This document shows positions 12,701 through 24,700 of a stretch of 64,000 bases of DNA, one piece after another. How positions within the stretch are numbered: position 1 is the first letter of the stretch; each line of letters starts with the position of its first letter. The stretch is from positions 36,069,287-36,133,286 of the forward strand of contig OZ026599.1 of NCBI GenBank assembly GCA_964020085.1, read 5' to 3'. The notes under the pieces were generated by a model that was not told where the DNA came from, ran no database searches, and was given only the letters and a program-made list of their open reading frames with translations. The stretch is from Micromussa lordhowensis (lineage: Eukaryota > Cnidaria > Anthozoa > Scleractinia > Lobophylliidae). Both the position numbers and the translations under genes were made by a program.

Positions 12701-15675
12701 CGCTTAGGCCATAAATCGATGGGGAAAAAAACTCGGCCCGTAACTTACAGTGCGGCCCTCGAACTCGGTTAGTAAGAGGTATTAACTTTATTTAAGTGTC
12801 GTATGTGTTTAGCACTGTTGTGCTAATTGGGGATACTATAAATAAATAAGCAAATATTTCAAATAGAACATAAACTGTTAAGAATCCCAACTGGTGGGAG
12901 GCTGACCAGTTGGCTATTTACACAACGCAGTCGAGGAGTTGAACTCGGTGCTACCGGGAACAAATCCAGATAGTGGTAGGGTGAAGGATTTGAACCAGGG
13001 ACCTCCAGACTTCAAATCCAGCGACCTAAACCACTCGGCCACGCCACCTCCACTAAAAACTCTCAAATCTGATTGTTGTTCTGCTGAAACAGAAAAAATG
13101 CCGTTTTGATGTCTGGAGTAGTTGCTTAAAATAGGCAAGTGCGAAAATATCATTAACAAGAGGCCTAGAGGCCTTAACGCGGATGCTGTTTAGTGATCAT
13201 TATTGGTTTGTGTGCGAAGAGTGAGGCCCAGTTAATGAAATAAGTGAAAATGCTGAATGTTTTTTTGTAAAGGAAAGAGAAGCCTTAGTTGTCATGATTG
13301 GTTTTCGATTCAGTTGAGTTGAATCGTGAACAGTTAGAGAGTTCAGCTGAAAACTTTCATTATGGACAGCGCATTAAAAGACGAGCAACATATCTTTTGA
13401 GGACTTTTATTCACATAATTATAAAGCCGCTCAAATTTAGCTTCGGGCTATCTGCACAACCTCGGCCATTGAATTTTTGTGGCAAAAAGTCAGCTGGGCA
13501 TTTTTTCTAGCTGAAGATTTCCAAGCCCCTCACAAGCAAGGAAAGCAAAGATTTGGCTTTTGTGACAGTTCGCTTTTCCTTTGTGCACGACCGTCACGAC
13601 ATAAACTTGCGGTCACCTGTTGATCTTAGCTTGATAGGAGTCACATAATGAGAAAAATTCAGAGATTTCCCTTTACGCGAATTAGGCCAGGCTTTACGCG
13701 TATAAATGTCAGAGAATTGTAAACAAACAATTTAATACCGTAAAGCCAGCAAATTCTTGGGATGAATATCTTGAAAATCTAATTTCAGTACAGCACTTAT
13801 ACTGGAAAAGAAACAACACCTTTTCGTTCAGAAATAGATAAAACGACCTCGAGCAAAAAACACGCTCTTCTTACGAGAGAAAAGAAATCGAAACGCTAGT
13901 AATTTTCCGACCGCTATTTGCATAAGTATCCCCTGGTTCGATCAGAACGCATGGATTCTCTCGAATCAAATATATTGTTTTCTATCATTCTGAACATTTT
14001 ATTGCGAATTGTACCCCATGTTTTCTACGATCCGTACAGTTCTCTCTCGGCTTGCTATGTATGGTACGGGGTTTTGCTCGTTCCTAAAAATAAATGCTTG
14101 TTTCTTAACACGCCGCTGTCTGATCTGGAATCGTAAACAACACACATTTGGGACATTTGCTCGGGCGTTCGAAACGGAGCCGTTCAGGTTTAGGTCTTTC
14201 AAGTCGAAGCAATTCGTAAATAAATTAAGCTCGAGACAACGAAAACCAAGTATATAATAACCAAACAAGAGGCTATTTCGATGGTTCTTTATTAAATATG
14301 CACCTTCAAGATCAATTTCCTTAACACAAGCAGTCCACTAGTCTCCTTCGCAAGCAGTTCGTCCAACGTGCACTACAAAAACAGTTGAATATGTTGCGCT
14401 GTTCTAAAGGCGGCGAAATACGAGAAACAAAAACACGTATCTCGTATATCGCCGCTTTAAATGCGGCGACGATATATTCGATACAAAAACTGTTAACTTA
14501 GCTGATGTTTCGAGTTCTTCACAGTCTTCACCTTGCGCGATCAACTCGTTGTTTTCGTAGGAGAGAGCGGCTCTACTTTGAACAACAACTTTTGGCTTTG
14601 CTGCTCGTTCATTAAACTCACAACTTGTTGTGCATTAAATTTGCTCACATTTCGCGGCAAGTTGAGGGTTTGTGCATCTCGTGAAGCAGTCTCGAAGCTC
14701 ACCGAATGAAACCTTCCATATTGCGACAAATGCAAACTTGAATCCAGATGAAAAAACAACAGGAGCTCCCATTGGCTACAACGTACGTACAGCCAATCAC
14801 AACTTGCGTTACAATTTGCGACTACCATGACGAAAAAAAAAAAAAAAAAAAAAGAAATTCGTCCCAATTTATAACGCGGATTGCTTCGCATCCGCGTAAA
14901 AAGGCAATATCTTTTCGTAAAATTTTGAATAAAGAGGTTTTCAAATGATTCCCTAAAAATGCAAAATTAGTGAGAATAATAGAAATAGTAGGTAGGGTAA
15001 CCGCTTTAGTTATTGAACTGTTACAATGTGGACCATATGAGAGTATAACAATCATTTGTGTTGTTTCAGTGCTGAATGATATGCAGTCAGCTATTAAAGT
15101 AGCCACAGGTAAACTTGGATTGCAGCCAGGTGCCGCCTTTCAAGCCAGAGTGGCCCAGCTGGCAGAGCTTGTTAAGGCACACAAGCTGGTGAGTATTAAG
15201 CGTGCAAATATAAATATCTCTTCTGCACCACTGAACGCGTCTTCCAGTGCATATATATTTTATTAAACGAGCGTGAGGTCCGTATTGGAGAAATATTGCT
15301 CGGGTTGTCTTTTTTTTCGCAGGTTTATGGACCAAGCCGCAAGCGGGGTCCATAAACTTGTTAAAGAAAAAAAAAACGAGACCAATATTTCTCCAATACT
15401 GAGCGAACAAGCTAGTTCAATAGAGTATTTATTATAGTTAAATCTGTTGATAAATTGATACGCCTCTGCGATCCTTTCGCGTCGCTTTTGTCGACATTTA
15501 GCTAAAATCTCCCTCCAAACGTGAAGGTAGAAAGATTTCGCTTTAAAAAAACTGTTTATTTTGTACAATGAACTTTAAAAACTGCCGACCGGGTTATCTC
15601 AGTAGGTAGAGTTCCGGACTAGCGTGCGGGTGGTCGCGGGTTCAAACCCCGGTCGGACCAACACTCGGGGTCTGT

Positions 15676-15708
<33 letters not shown>

Positions 15709-18700
15709 GACATCTGCAAATGGTTAGACTTTCTAGTCTTCTTGGATAAGGACGGTAAACCGTAGGTCCCGTCTCCCAACTCTTCATAACTAATTCTGTG
15801 GGACGTAAAAGAATCCACATACTGTTCGAAAAGAGTAGGACGCGTAGTTCCCGGTGTGGTGGTCTATCTTTCGTCTGATGGTTAAATGCTCGGAGATATT
15901 AGCTACATACTCTACTCCCAAACTCCGAGGGTAAATAAAGTAATGTAATGTAAAAAGCAATTTGCCGTAAATATTTCGTGAACGATCCATCTTAGCGGCC
16001 CGTATTGTAAAATTCAGACCCTTTGATCGCGGACCTGTTCTGTTTTGTTAGGTGTGTATTACTGGCCCGAGTGGTTGTGGTAAGACCGAGTGCATCAGGA
16101 CCCTGGGCGCGGCTCACAGAGAGATGGGACACTTGGTGAAGACAGACATAGTGTGTACAGAGGCTGTGGAGTCTGAGGAACTTCTGGGATATGTAGACCC
16201 TGATACCAGGTTTGTAACAAAGTCAAGGGAGAGGTTATATTCTGTAAGACCACTTTGGCTCTCCAACATTTTCATATCTTTCCTCGACAGCACATATATA
16301 CAGTGTGCATTAATACGCGACATAAGTAGTAGAGAAGCTGTAGAAATGACGCTTTCTAATATCATGTGAAGTTGAATATTTTGTCCGTGACACAGGCATA
16401 CTCGGATCGGAAACGAATTCTATTATCTTTTCGGGCAGGAGGAGAACCTAAGACCATCTGGTTACTGGTCCTGATGCTCTAAAACTGAGCCATAAGAGAC
16501 TTGTGGGAGCTAAGGCGATACATTTAAGGACGTCTGTGGTAAATGAATCTCAGTATCGATTTTCGTTTTTTTGGGTGAAGTGGGGCCAGCGAGGAAGTGG
16601 AGCCAGCGAGGAGGCAATGATATTGCCCAGAAGTTGCAAATTTGTGTAAAATTCGTGAAAACCTGAAAGTGACTCGACGCCTCTGTCGCCGTCGATCATG
16701 GATGTTAAAACAGCTTAGTCACGGTATTTTGAGTTTACAGTTATTGTTTTATTGAGCTCTTTTGGCTACGAACAAAATGACCTTTAAATTGAAGGAAAAC
16801 TGAAATAGTAGTTTACTAAGATAGAAAAACACCAAAGAGATAATAATAAACCATAAAGGAACAAGGATGGTTAAGGATGGAGAAGATTAACACGGATTGC
16901 AAACGATGAACTTGAAAAACCTAGGCTAAACTTTTCAAGATGGGGAAACCGAGACGTAGTTCCTTTGAAAGCAGGTTTTCACTAGCGCATGAGTATAAGC
17001 ATTATACGATACGCAGATGCTGTAAGGAGCTTCTAAGTACATCTAGATCCTTTTGTAAACTTTCCTCAAAGCGTTATCAACATTTATATTGTGTCCGCCG
17101 GCGTATGTTCCTTAATCCTATCCTTATGCGCTAGAATTGCGGTCCGAATTGTGTTGCCTAACCAAGACAGTGACCAATTTCGAGCTCTCTACCTCTTGAG
17201 GCTCTTAGGTCGGATGTAATGTCAGTGTTTTGAATTGTTTGTCTAGGGAGTGGCGTGATGGAGTGTTGACTGTGTTGCTTCGACGACAAGCACAGCAACT
17301 CCGTGTCCAGGAGACAGAAAGCAAGGTCACTGCAAAACCTTTGATGAAATGGCTTCACTTGGATGGCACGGTAACGCATCTAGCACCACCAACTCACAAC
17401 ACATGTTTAATTACTTCCCAGCTATAGCTAAAACCACTTACGATGCACATACTGATCCAATCTTTCAAAATCTTGGTATCTTAAAATTTCATGATATATA
17501 CTTAATACAACTAGGCTTATTCATGTACTCCTATCAAAACCATACTCTACCTTTAAAATTTCATTGTAAATTTACCTTACAAAGTCAAATTCATTCGTAT
17601 AACACAAGAAACTCGTGTAAATTTCGTCTGCCTTTCTGTCGTACTCGAACCAAACAATTTTCCGTTTTTTATCAAGGACCTAAATTTTACAACACCTTAA
17701 ACACCAACATCATCAACGCTTCCTTACCTTTCTCCTTAAAAGAGCACTTAAGGCATTTATTTGCAATAATTACTAGTATACTCCAACAAAAATCTTGGGA
17801 AAAAGCCTTTTAATATTCAACATTTGTAAACTTCCGTAATACTGATTAGTTTAAATTTTTCACCTGATATTATATTGTATCCGTCGCCGTAATTTTTTTA
17901 TGCCATCTTCGAAAAATTGTAATTGAGGAGGCCTAATTAACATAAGTGTGGAACGAGCGTGTGTGCATGCGTGTGGAATGTGCGATGGAATGTGTGTGAG
18001 TTATGTAAATCAATTTTACTACATAAGCGTGTTACATTCCCGTTGTATCGTTCGGCAGTTGAATAAACGGACGCGTTGAGTGAAGGTCGTTTTTCCTGAA
18101 AACTACATGGTGTCAGGAGTTAAAAAATCCGCATCGCCTGGTTTCTCTCTGACAGTCTAACAGCCTGAATTATAGCAGATGGTCTCCGAAAACCCGAACA
18201 GTTGTGCTTCGAGGGTAATGTCGCGCTAAATTGGAAACATTTCGCCCAAGAGGTGGAAATATTCATCGCCGCCGCTCACGGAGAAAAGGACGACAGAACT
18301 AAAGCGTACATCTTCTTGAATTTGGCGGGAAGAGAAGCGATTGAAAAGGAGAAATCTTTTGTTTACGCTCCCGCTGTGCTGAACGAAGATGGAACCGTTC
18401 GAGTCCAAGCAGAATCTCGCGAGAGTATTGAAGTTCTGAAAAGAAAATTTGCTGAAATCTGCGACCCTCGTGGAAATGTTATTATGGAAAGGCATAAATT
18501 TAACACCCGAATCCAGAAAGAAGGCGAATCGTTTCAGTCATTTGTAGCTGATCTCAGAATCCTAGCAAATACATGCGAGTACGGCATTTTGAAGGATGAG
18601 CTAATTCGTGATAAAATTGTATGTGGTGTCAGCTCTCGCCACGTTCGAAAGCAACTCTTAAAAGAACGGGATCTCACACTCGATCGTGCTATTGACATTG

Positions 18701-21700
18701 GCATTGCCAACGAGTTATCAGACAAAAACAATACCGAGCTCTCGTCGAACCAAGTCAGCGATCCTAGGAAGAGGTCCACGGTCTCGACAGAGGAGGTTCA
18801 TCGAAGAAAGATTCCAAATCTGGTATCGAAAATTGTAGGAATTGTGGTGGCAACCATGCAGCCAAGCAGAAATCATGTCCAGCATTTGGCAAGAAATGTC
18901 TTCATTGCGGAAAGCCCAATCATTTCGAAAAAGTATGCCGTTCTAAACGTGATGGCGGGCGTTCGAGCATTCGAGGTCGTCGACGGCGTCCCAGGCGTTC
19001 TGTCCAAACGGTCGATCCGCAAGATTCTATCGGACAAGATGAGGATTTATTTGTTATCGACGCGATTACATTCAAGCCAGGAAAGAAGAGTGAAATCTAC
19101 TGCACAATGGAAATTAACGGCCAACCAGTTGAAATTAAAATTGACACTGGCGCTAAATGTAATGTGATCACACTCGATATATTCAGAAGGATCAGCCACA
19201 ATGAAAAGATTGACAAGACGAAAGCAGTGCAGTTGGTTGCCTATGGCGGAGACACGTTAACTACCCTGGGCAGTGTGAATCTAGAAGTTCGTCTACCGTC
19301 TATATCCCGTAACCTGGAATTTCACGTCATCGACAAACCAGTCACACCACTGCTTGGTCTAATGGACTCTCTAAGCCTGAATCTCATTCAGTTGCACAGT
19401 GAGGTCCATGAGGTTGATACCACCGATGCCTTCCGCGCAGCAATACTTGATGGGTACAAAGACCTATTTGAAGGCGATCTTGGCAATATACCCGTTGTTT
19501 ACAAAATGAGGCTTGATGCCAACGTAACCCCTGTGATCAGACCACCGTGCAGAATACCCCTTGCAATGGAGGAGAGTGTTAAAAGAGAGCTTGATAGGAT
19601 GGTCAAGATTGGAGCGATCACACCCGTGTCCGAACCAACTGAGTGGGTCTCACAAATGGTAGCAGCGAAGAAGAAAGATGGCAGTATTCGCATCTGCATC
19701 GATCCGAGGGATCTAAATAAAGCCCTCAAACGACCCCATCATCCTATGAGGACGATTGAAGATGTTGCATCGCGTATGCCCAATGCCACAGTGTTCTCCA
19801 CCCTTGACGCGAGAAGTGGTTTCTGGCAAATAAAGCTTGATCACGAATCTTCACTACTCACAACCTTCAGCACACCATTTGGAAGATTCCGCTTTCTGCG
19901 CATGCCGTTTGGAATCACATCTGCCTCTGAAGTCTTCCAGCGCGCGATGGAAGAGCTGTTTGCTGGGTATCCCTGTGCCATCATCGTTGATGACCTGTTA
20001 GTATGGGGCGAGGGAACAGCAGACCATGATGTTAACTTGAAGAAGGTGCTAACAAGAGCGCGAGAAGTCGGCATGAAACTAGCTCCCAAGAAATGCAAGT
20101 TTCGCCTTAACCAAGTATCCTACGTTGGGCATCAGTTCACAAATGGCGGTCTCAAGCCCGATGAAGCCAAAGTTGCAGCCATTAAAGAAATGCCAACACC
20201 GGATGGGCCAGAAGCACTGTGTCGATTTTTTGGCATGACCAATTATCTCCACAAGTTCATTAGCAACTTCAGTGAGAAGACAGCGCCGCTACGCGAATTG
20301 CTGCGGAATGACGTTCACTGGAGTTGGGAGCCAGTACAGCAACAAGCTTTCGACGCACTCAAGGCAGACATCTCCCAACCTCCGGTCCTGAGGTACTTCG
20401 ACCCCTCAAAGCCTGTCACGCTGTCTGTCGATGCCTCAAAGAGTGGTCTTGGTGCTGCGTGCCTACAGGATGGTTTCCCTGTGGCCTATGCTTCACGAGC
20501 CCTAACGGAGGCGGAAACTCGATACGCGCAAATCGAGAAGGAGCTGCTTTCTGCCACATATGCATGCAGAAAATTCCATGATTTCATCTATGGTCGGCAA
20601 GCTACTATCGAGACCGATCACAAGCCCCTTACAGCAATCGTAAACAAGCCTCTTCATTTAGCTCCCGCTCGTCTTCAGCGCATGCTTTTGCAGCTTCAGA
20701 AATATGATTTGAAGTTTATCTACAAGAAAGGAACTGAACTGTACGTCGCAGACACGTTGTCACGCTCCTACATTGATGAGAAATCTGATCCAGACGCTGA
20801 TGAGCAGGTCGACATCCTGTCCCTTACATCAATTTCTCCAGTGCGTATGGCTGAGCTTCCGAAACACACTCTTGCAGATCCTGTGATGCAGAAAGTGACC
20901 CATTTCATTTCTAATGGCTGGCCTGCAAAGTCCAAGAGTGTACCCCCAGAGGTACAGCCTTACTTTCCAATCAGAGATGAGCTTATCGTGGACCAAGGAG
21001 TCATCTTGAAAGGCCTGAGAGTTGTGGTTCCACAGACCTTGCGTGAGGAGTACCTTAGGCAACTCCACAAGGGGCATCCTGGAATAGATGCTACAAAGAG
21101 GAGAGCAAGAGAAACCGTGTATTGGCCTTCTTTGATGCTCGATATAGATTCTGACGTGGCGTCGTGTCGGCCTTGCAACAGTGCTCGACCCCACCAGCAG
21201 AAGGAACCGCTTCTCATTCACCCGGTTCCAGACCTCCCTCGGTCCTTTGTGAGCGCAGACATATTCGACTGGAGTGGACTGCAGTACCTGATACTCGTTG
21301 ACTCCTACTCCGGTTGGTTTGAGATGAGCACTCTCAGCGACTTATCGTCTAGAAGCGTGATCATGAAGATGAAACAACATTTCGCTGTTCATGGCGTTCC
21401 ATCCAAGCTGCTAACGGACAATGGTCCACAGTTCGCAAGTAGGGAATTCAAAAGCTTTGCCAGTGAATGGAGCTTCGAGCATGTTACTAGCAGCCCCTAC
21501 TTTCCTCAGTCCAATGGTTTCGCGGAGAATGCAGTCAAACAAGCCAAGAGCCTGCTTGAGAAATGTAAGAGAGATGGTTCAGACCCCTTGCTTGGCCTTC
21601 TTAACCTCAGGAATGTTCCAAGGGATCAAGTCCTAGGCTCTCCTGCTCAGAGGTTGATGTCGAGGCGTACCAGATGTGTTCTTCCTGTTGCGAAGAAACT

Positions 21701-24700
21701 CCTTATTCCGAAAGCACTCAACACCAGGAAGGTCTCCTCTCGTTTGAAGCTTAAACGCCAACAGCAAAAGTCATATCACGATCAGCATGCCAAATCTCTT
21801 CAACCTCTCCGTTCACAGCAAGTCGTGCGACTTCAAACTGATAGAGGGTACCGGAAAGTGGGCGTTGTCAAGCAACCGGCTCCGCAGCCACGGTCGTACA
21901 TTGTGGAAGCTGAAGGAAAGCAGTACCGTAGAAACAGAAGACATCTCCTGTCTGTTCCAGAACCGGCTCCTGCTAAACTTACCTGCCCTGCAGTGACCGA
22001 TGACGACGCACCTTATGTTCCTCCTTCCCGTGTGGTACAACCTAGTACCCAGTCTCCACCTGAGCAGTCTCCACCTAGTTCCCAGTCTCCACGTGAGCAG
22101 TCTCCCGTGAACACACAAACCGGACCTGGTGTCCCACCTGAGAGGTCTCCCGTGAAGACTCCAACAAGACCCAGTGGTCCAGAGGGATATGTTACGAGAT
22201 ATGGAAGGACGGTTAAACCAAATCCAAAATTCAGAGACTTTGTGGCCTAGTAATAAGGCATTGACTAATGGACTGCAAATGAACTGTTTTGTTTGTTTTT
22301 ACTTTCTTTGTTATTCGCTTCGCTGAAATTGCGTGTATTTAACTTGCAAAGGGAGGTGTGGAACGAGCGTGTGTGCATGCGTGTGGAATGTGCGATGGAA
22401 TGTGTGTGAGTTATGTAAATCAATTTTACTACATAAGCGTGTTACATTCCCGTTGTATCGTTCGGCAGTTGAATAAACGGACGCGTTGAGTGAAGGTCGT
22501 TTTTCCTGAAAACTACAATAAGCTCTATAGTTTCTTTTAGGCCTCCTCGCCATCTCTTCCTACATTTTATTTTTTTGGCATCCTTTTGTAATTATTGTAG
22601 TATGGCAAATAAATAAATATCAAATATATCAAATATCAAGGTCGGCACACACCAGGGGATGTGTTGCGGGAACGGAAAGCGGGAACAAGCCCCTTACTGT
22701 GTACACATAGGACGTTTGTTGCAGGGAAAGTACACAAGTTGGTGCACACGAAGCGAACTAAGGCATAAAAATGTGTTCTGGCGAGGATAATGAAAGTTGT
22801 GGTCATTATCGATATTGTCCCTGCTTCATGACGCACGGAGTCAAACCAGCTGAATTACACGTAACAAGCGGGAACAAAATTTTTTCGTCTCGGAAACAAA
22901 ACTTTTTCACAAAAACGGGCATACCACATGAGGAAAACTGTCGCTGCAACATGTTCACTATTGTGTGCTGTCCTTTCCGCTTATCACGCATACTTATCTA
23001 CATGTCGCACTTTTATTCCAGATTGATCCAATGCAAATGGAACTTTTTGGCTCGATTGTGCAGAACACAGGTGAGTGATGTTGAGAAACGATTTGTAGAG
23101 AAGTGACAATTTACAGTAATTTACAACACAAGCTATACTTTTCCTTCTTTAATTTTAATTGCTGTTGGCCATTTTTTGATGATTTAAGGGCGCGTTTTAT
23201 TAGTTAGATTGTAGACAGTAGTGTGAAAAATACAGCCAAAACTAATTAAATACACTGACTGGCTCTCGCTTTTCCTGAAGGGATATACCGCTCGTTTGCG
23301 TCTTTGTTTAAGAGATTCACCGTACAAAAAGACAAACATCGCGATAAAGTGCGCGAATACTGTCATTGTTGCTGACAGGAGTTCTGGAGTTCAATTTATC
23401 TTACAAGTTTGCGTTCAAGTGTTTTGCACTCAACGTTTTTTCAAGTAGCTCATCTCTAAGTTAAGGGTAGAACTTCATTCTATTCGTGCAAGACAACTTC
23501 CTTAACATTTGCCATGCAATTTTTGTTCTCTACAGGAACTGTGGTTCTTGGCAACAGTGAAAGAATTAAAATCCCAGACGCCCTGCTTATCGTGTGGGAA
23601 GTAAGAATATTTGTTTTCATTCTTTCATATCCAGTCCTGTAGAACACGTTATTGTTGTGAAGATTATGTGACTTGACTTATTTCTTTAGGCTCCTAGTGG
23701 AGCAAAGGGCTCTGTTTGTATCGTTTTCTCTGTGGTGTTCCAGCTGATGTTTGTTATTTTCAGTTCTTCCTCGGTTGACCTTCTCCAGGTTTTAACAGGT
23801 CTTTCCACCTTTGTGAATTCCATTTCAAAGCCTGGTTGGTTGTGTAGGTGGGGTACATACGAGAACCAACGTTCGTTTTGTTACTTACATGCTCTTTTGA
23901 TTTTCTTCTGAAGTTGGAGACACTGGAAAATCTCAGTCCGGCAATGCTCTCCTCTGTGGGCATGCTCTGTATGAACACCTCCGATGTCAACTGGCCTCTT
24001 CTCGTTGATCGCTGGCTCGCCAAACGCCCCGAACGTGAGATGGAGTTGTTGCGAGAACTGTGCGATCGCTATATCGGTCCAACATTGGAGTATTTAGCTT
24101 CAAAAACGTCCGTGCCACCTGTATCGGGAGCGCCGCCGACACAAAACAAACCTTCGCAATTACGTCACGTGGTACCTGTGACCGAAATGGGGATGGTGAA
24201 CACACTGCTCACTTTAGTAGAGGTATAGATAGATAAACCTTTATTGATTTATACCGCTCAGGGTAGTCCCTTCACATGCAGAAAGCAATCTGTTATCAAT
24301 AGGAGCCCTGAGCACATACGTTTTCCACTATTACGCCATTTTACCATAAATTATTAGGATAAGAGTAGGCGGCGCAAAATATGAGCTCGTATTGCACTGT
24401 AGAGTCGTACTTTGTTTTCGTCATTCGAACATGCCTTATGTAATTGGTGCGATTTTGGAATGATACAGGACCTATCCAAAAACTAGAAGCCGAAATACTA
24501 GAAAATAACATAAAAGTGGAATAATAAATAATTTTGCTCATTGCTCATAAACATCAGCGCGTAATATTTGTAAAACATCTAATAAGGTGTATAAAGTCAT
24601 TTTGTTCATGGTGGAAACCTTTTTTTATCTCAAGAGATCTGCGTAAATAAGCAAGTTTACTCAGTCATTACTTTGTTTGCATTTGTTTTCTATTCGGAGT

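Larger units (their letters stand above)
17947..22517 (+). mobile_element. Ty3/Gypsy LTR retrotransposon, recent insertion
   Basis: The 4,571-bp element has two 161-bp LTRs that are identical base for base (17947-18107 and 22357-22517), starting TG and ending CA. The 5-bp target duplication ATAAG is at 17942-17946 and 22518-22522. A tRNA-like primer site TGGTGTCAGGAG starts right after the 5' LTR at 18108, and a purine tract AAAGGGAGG ends at 22356. The domain order gag, zinc knuckle, protease, RT, RNase H, integrase is Ty3/Gypsy. There is no chromodomain. It lies in sense orientation in the intron between exons 16 and 17 of the dynein-like gene. Confidence 0.97.

Noticed and set aside
14541..15106. 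Minus-strand frames with poly-Phe stretches
   Set aside because: They read through the poly(A) run at 14833-14853 and overlap exon 14 on the other strand; no other coding signal.
15585..15660. Apparent tRNA gene with paired acceptor stem, A and B boxes and CCA
   Set aside because: It continues into a SINE body that recurs at 39290-39679, and the anticodon arm is not tRNA-like; it is a SINE head.
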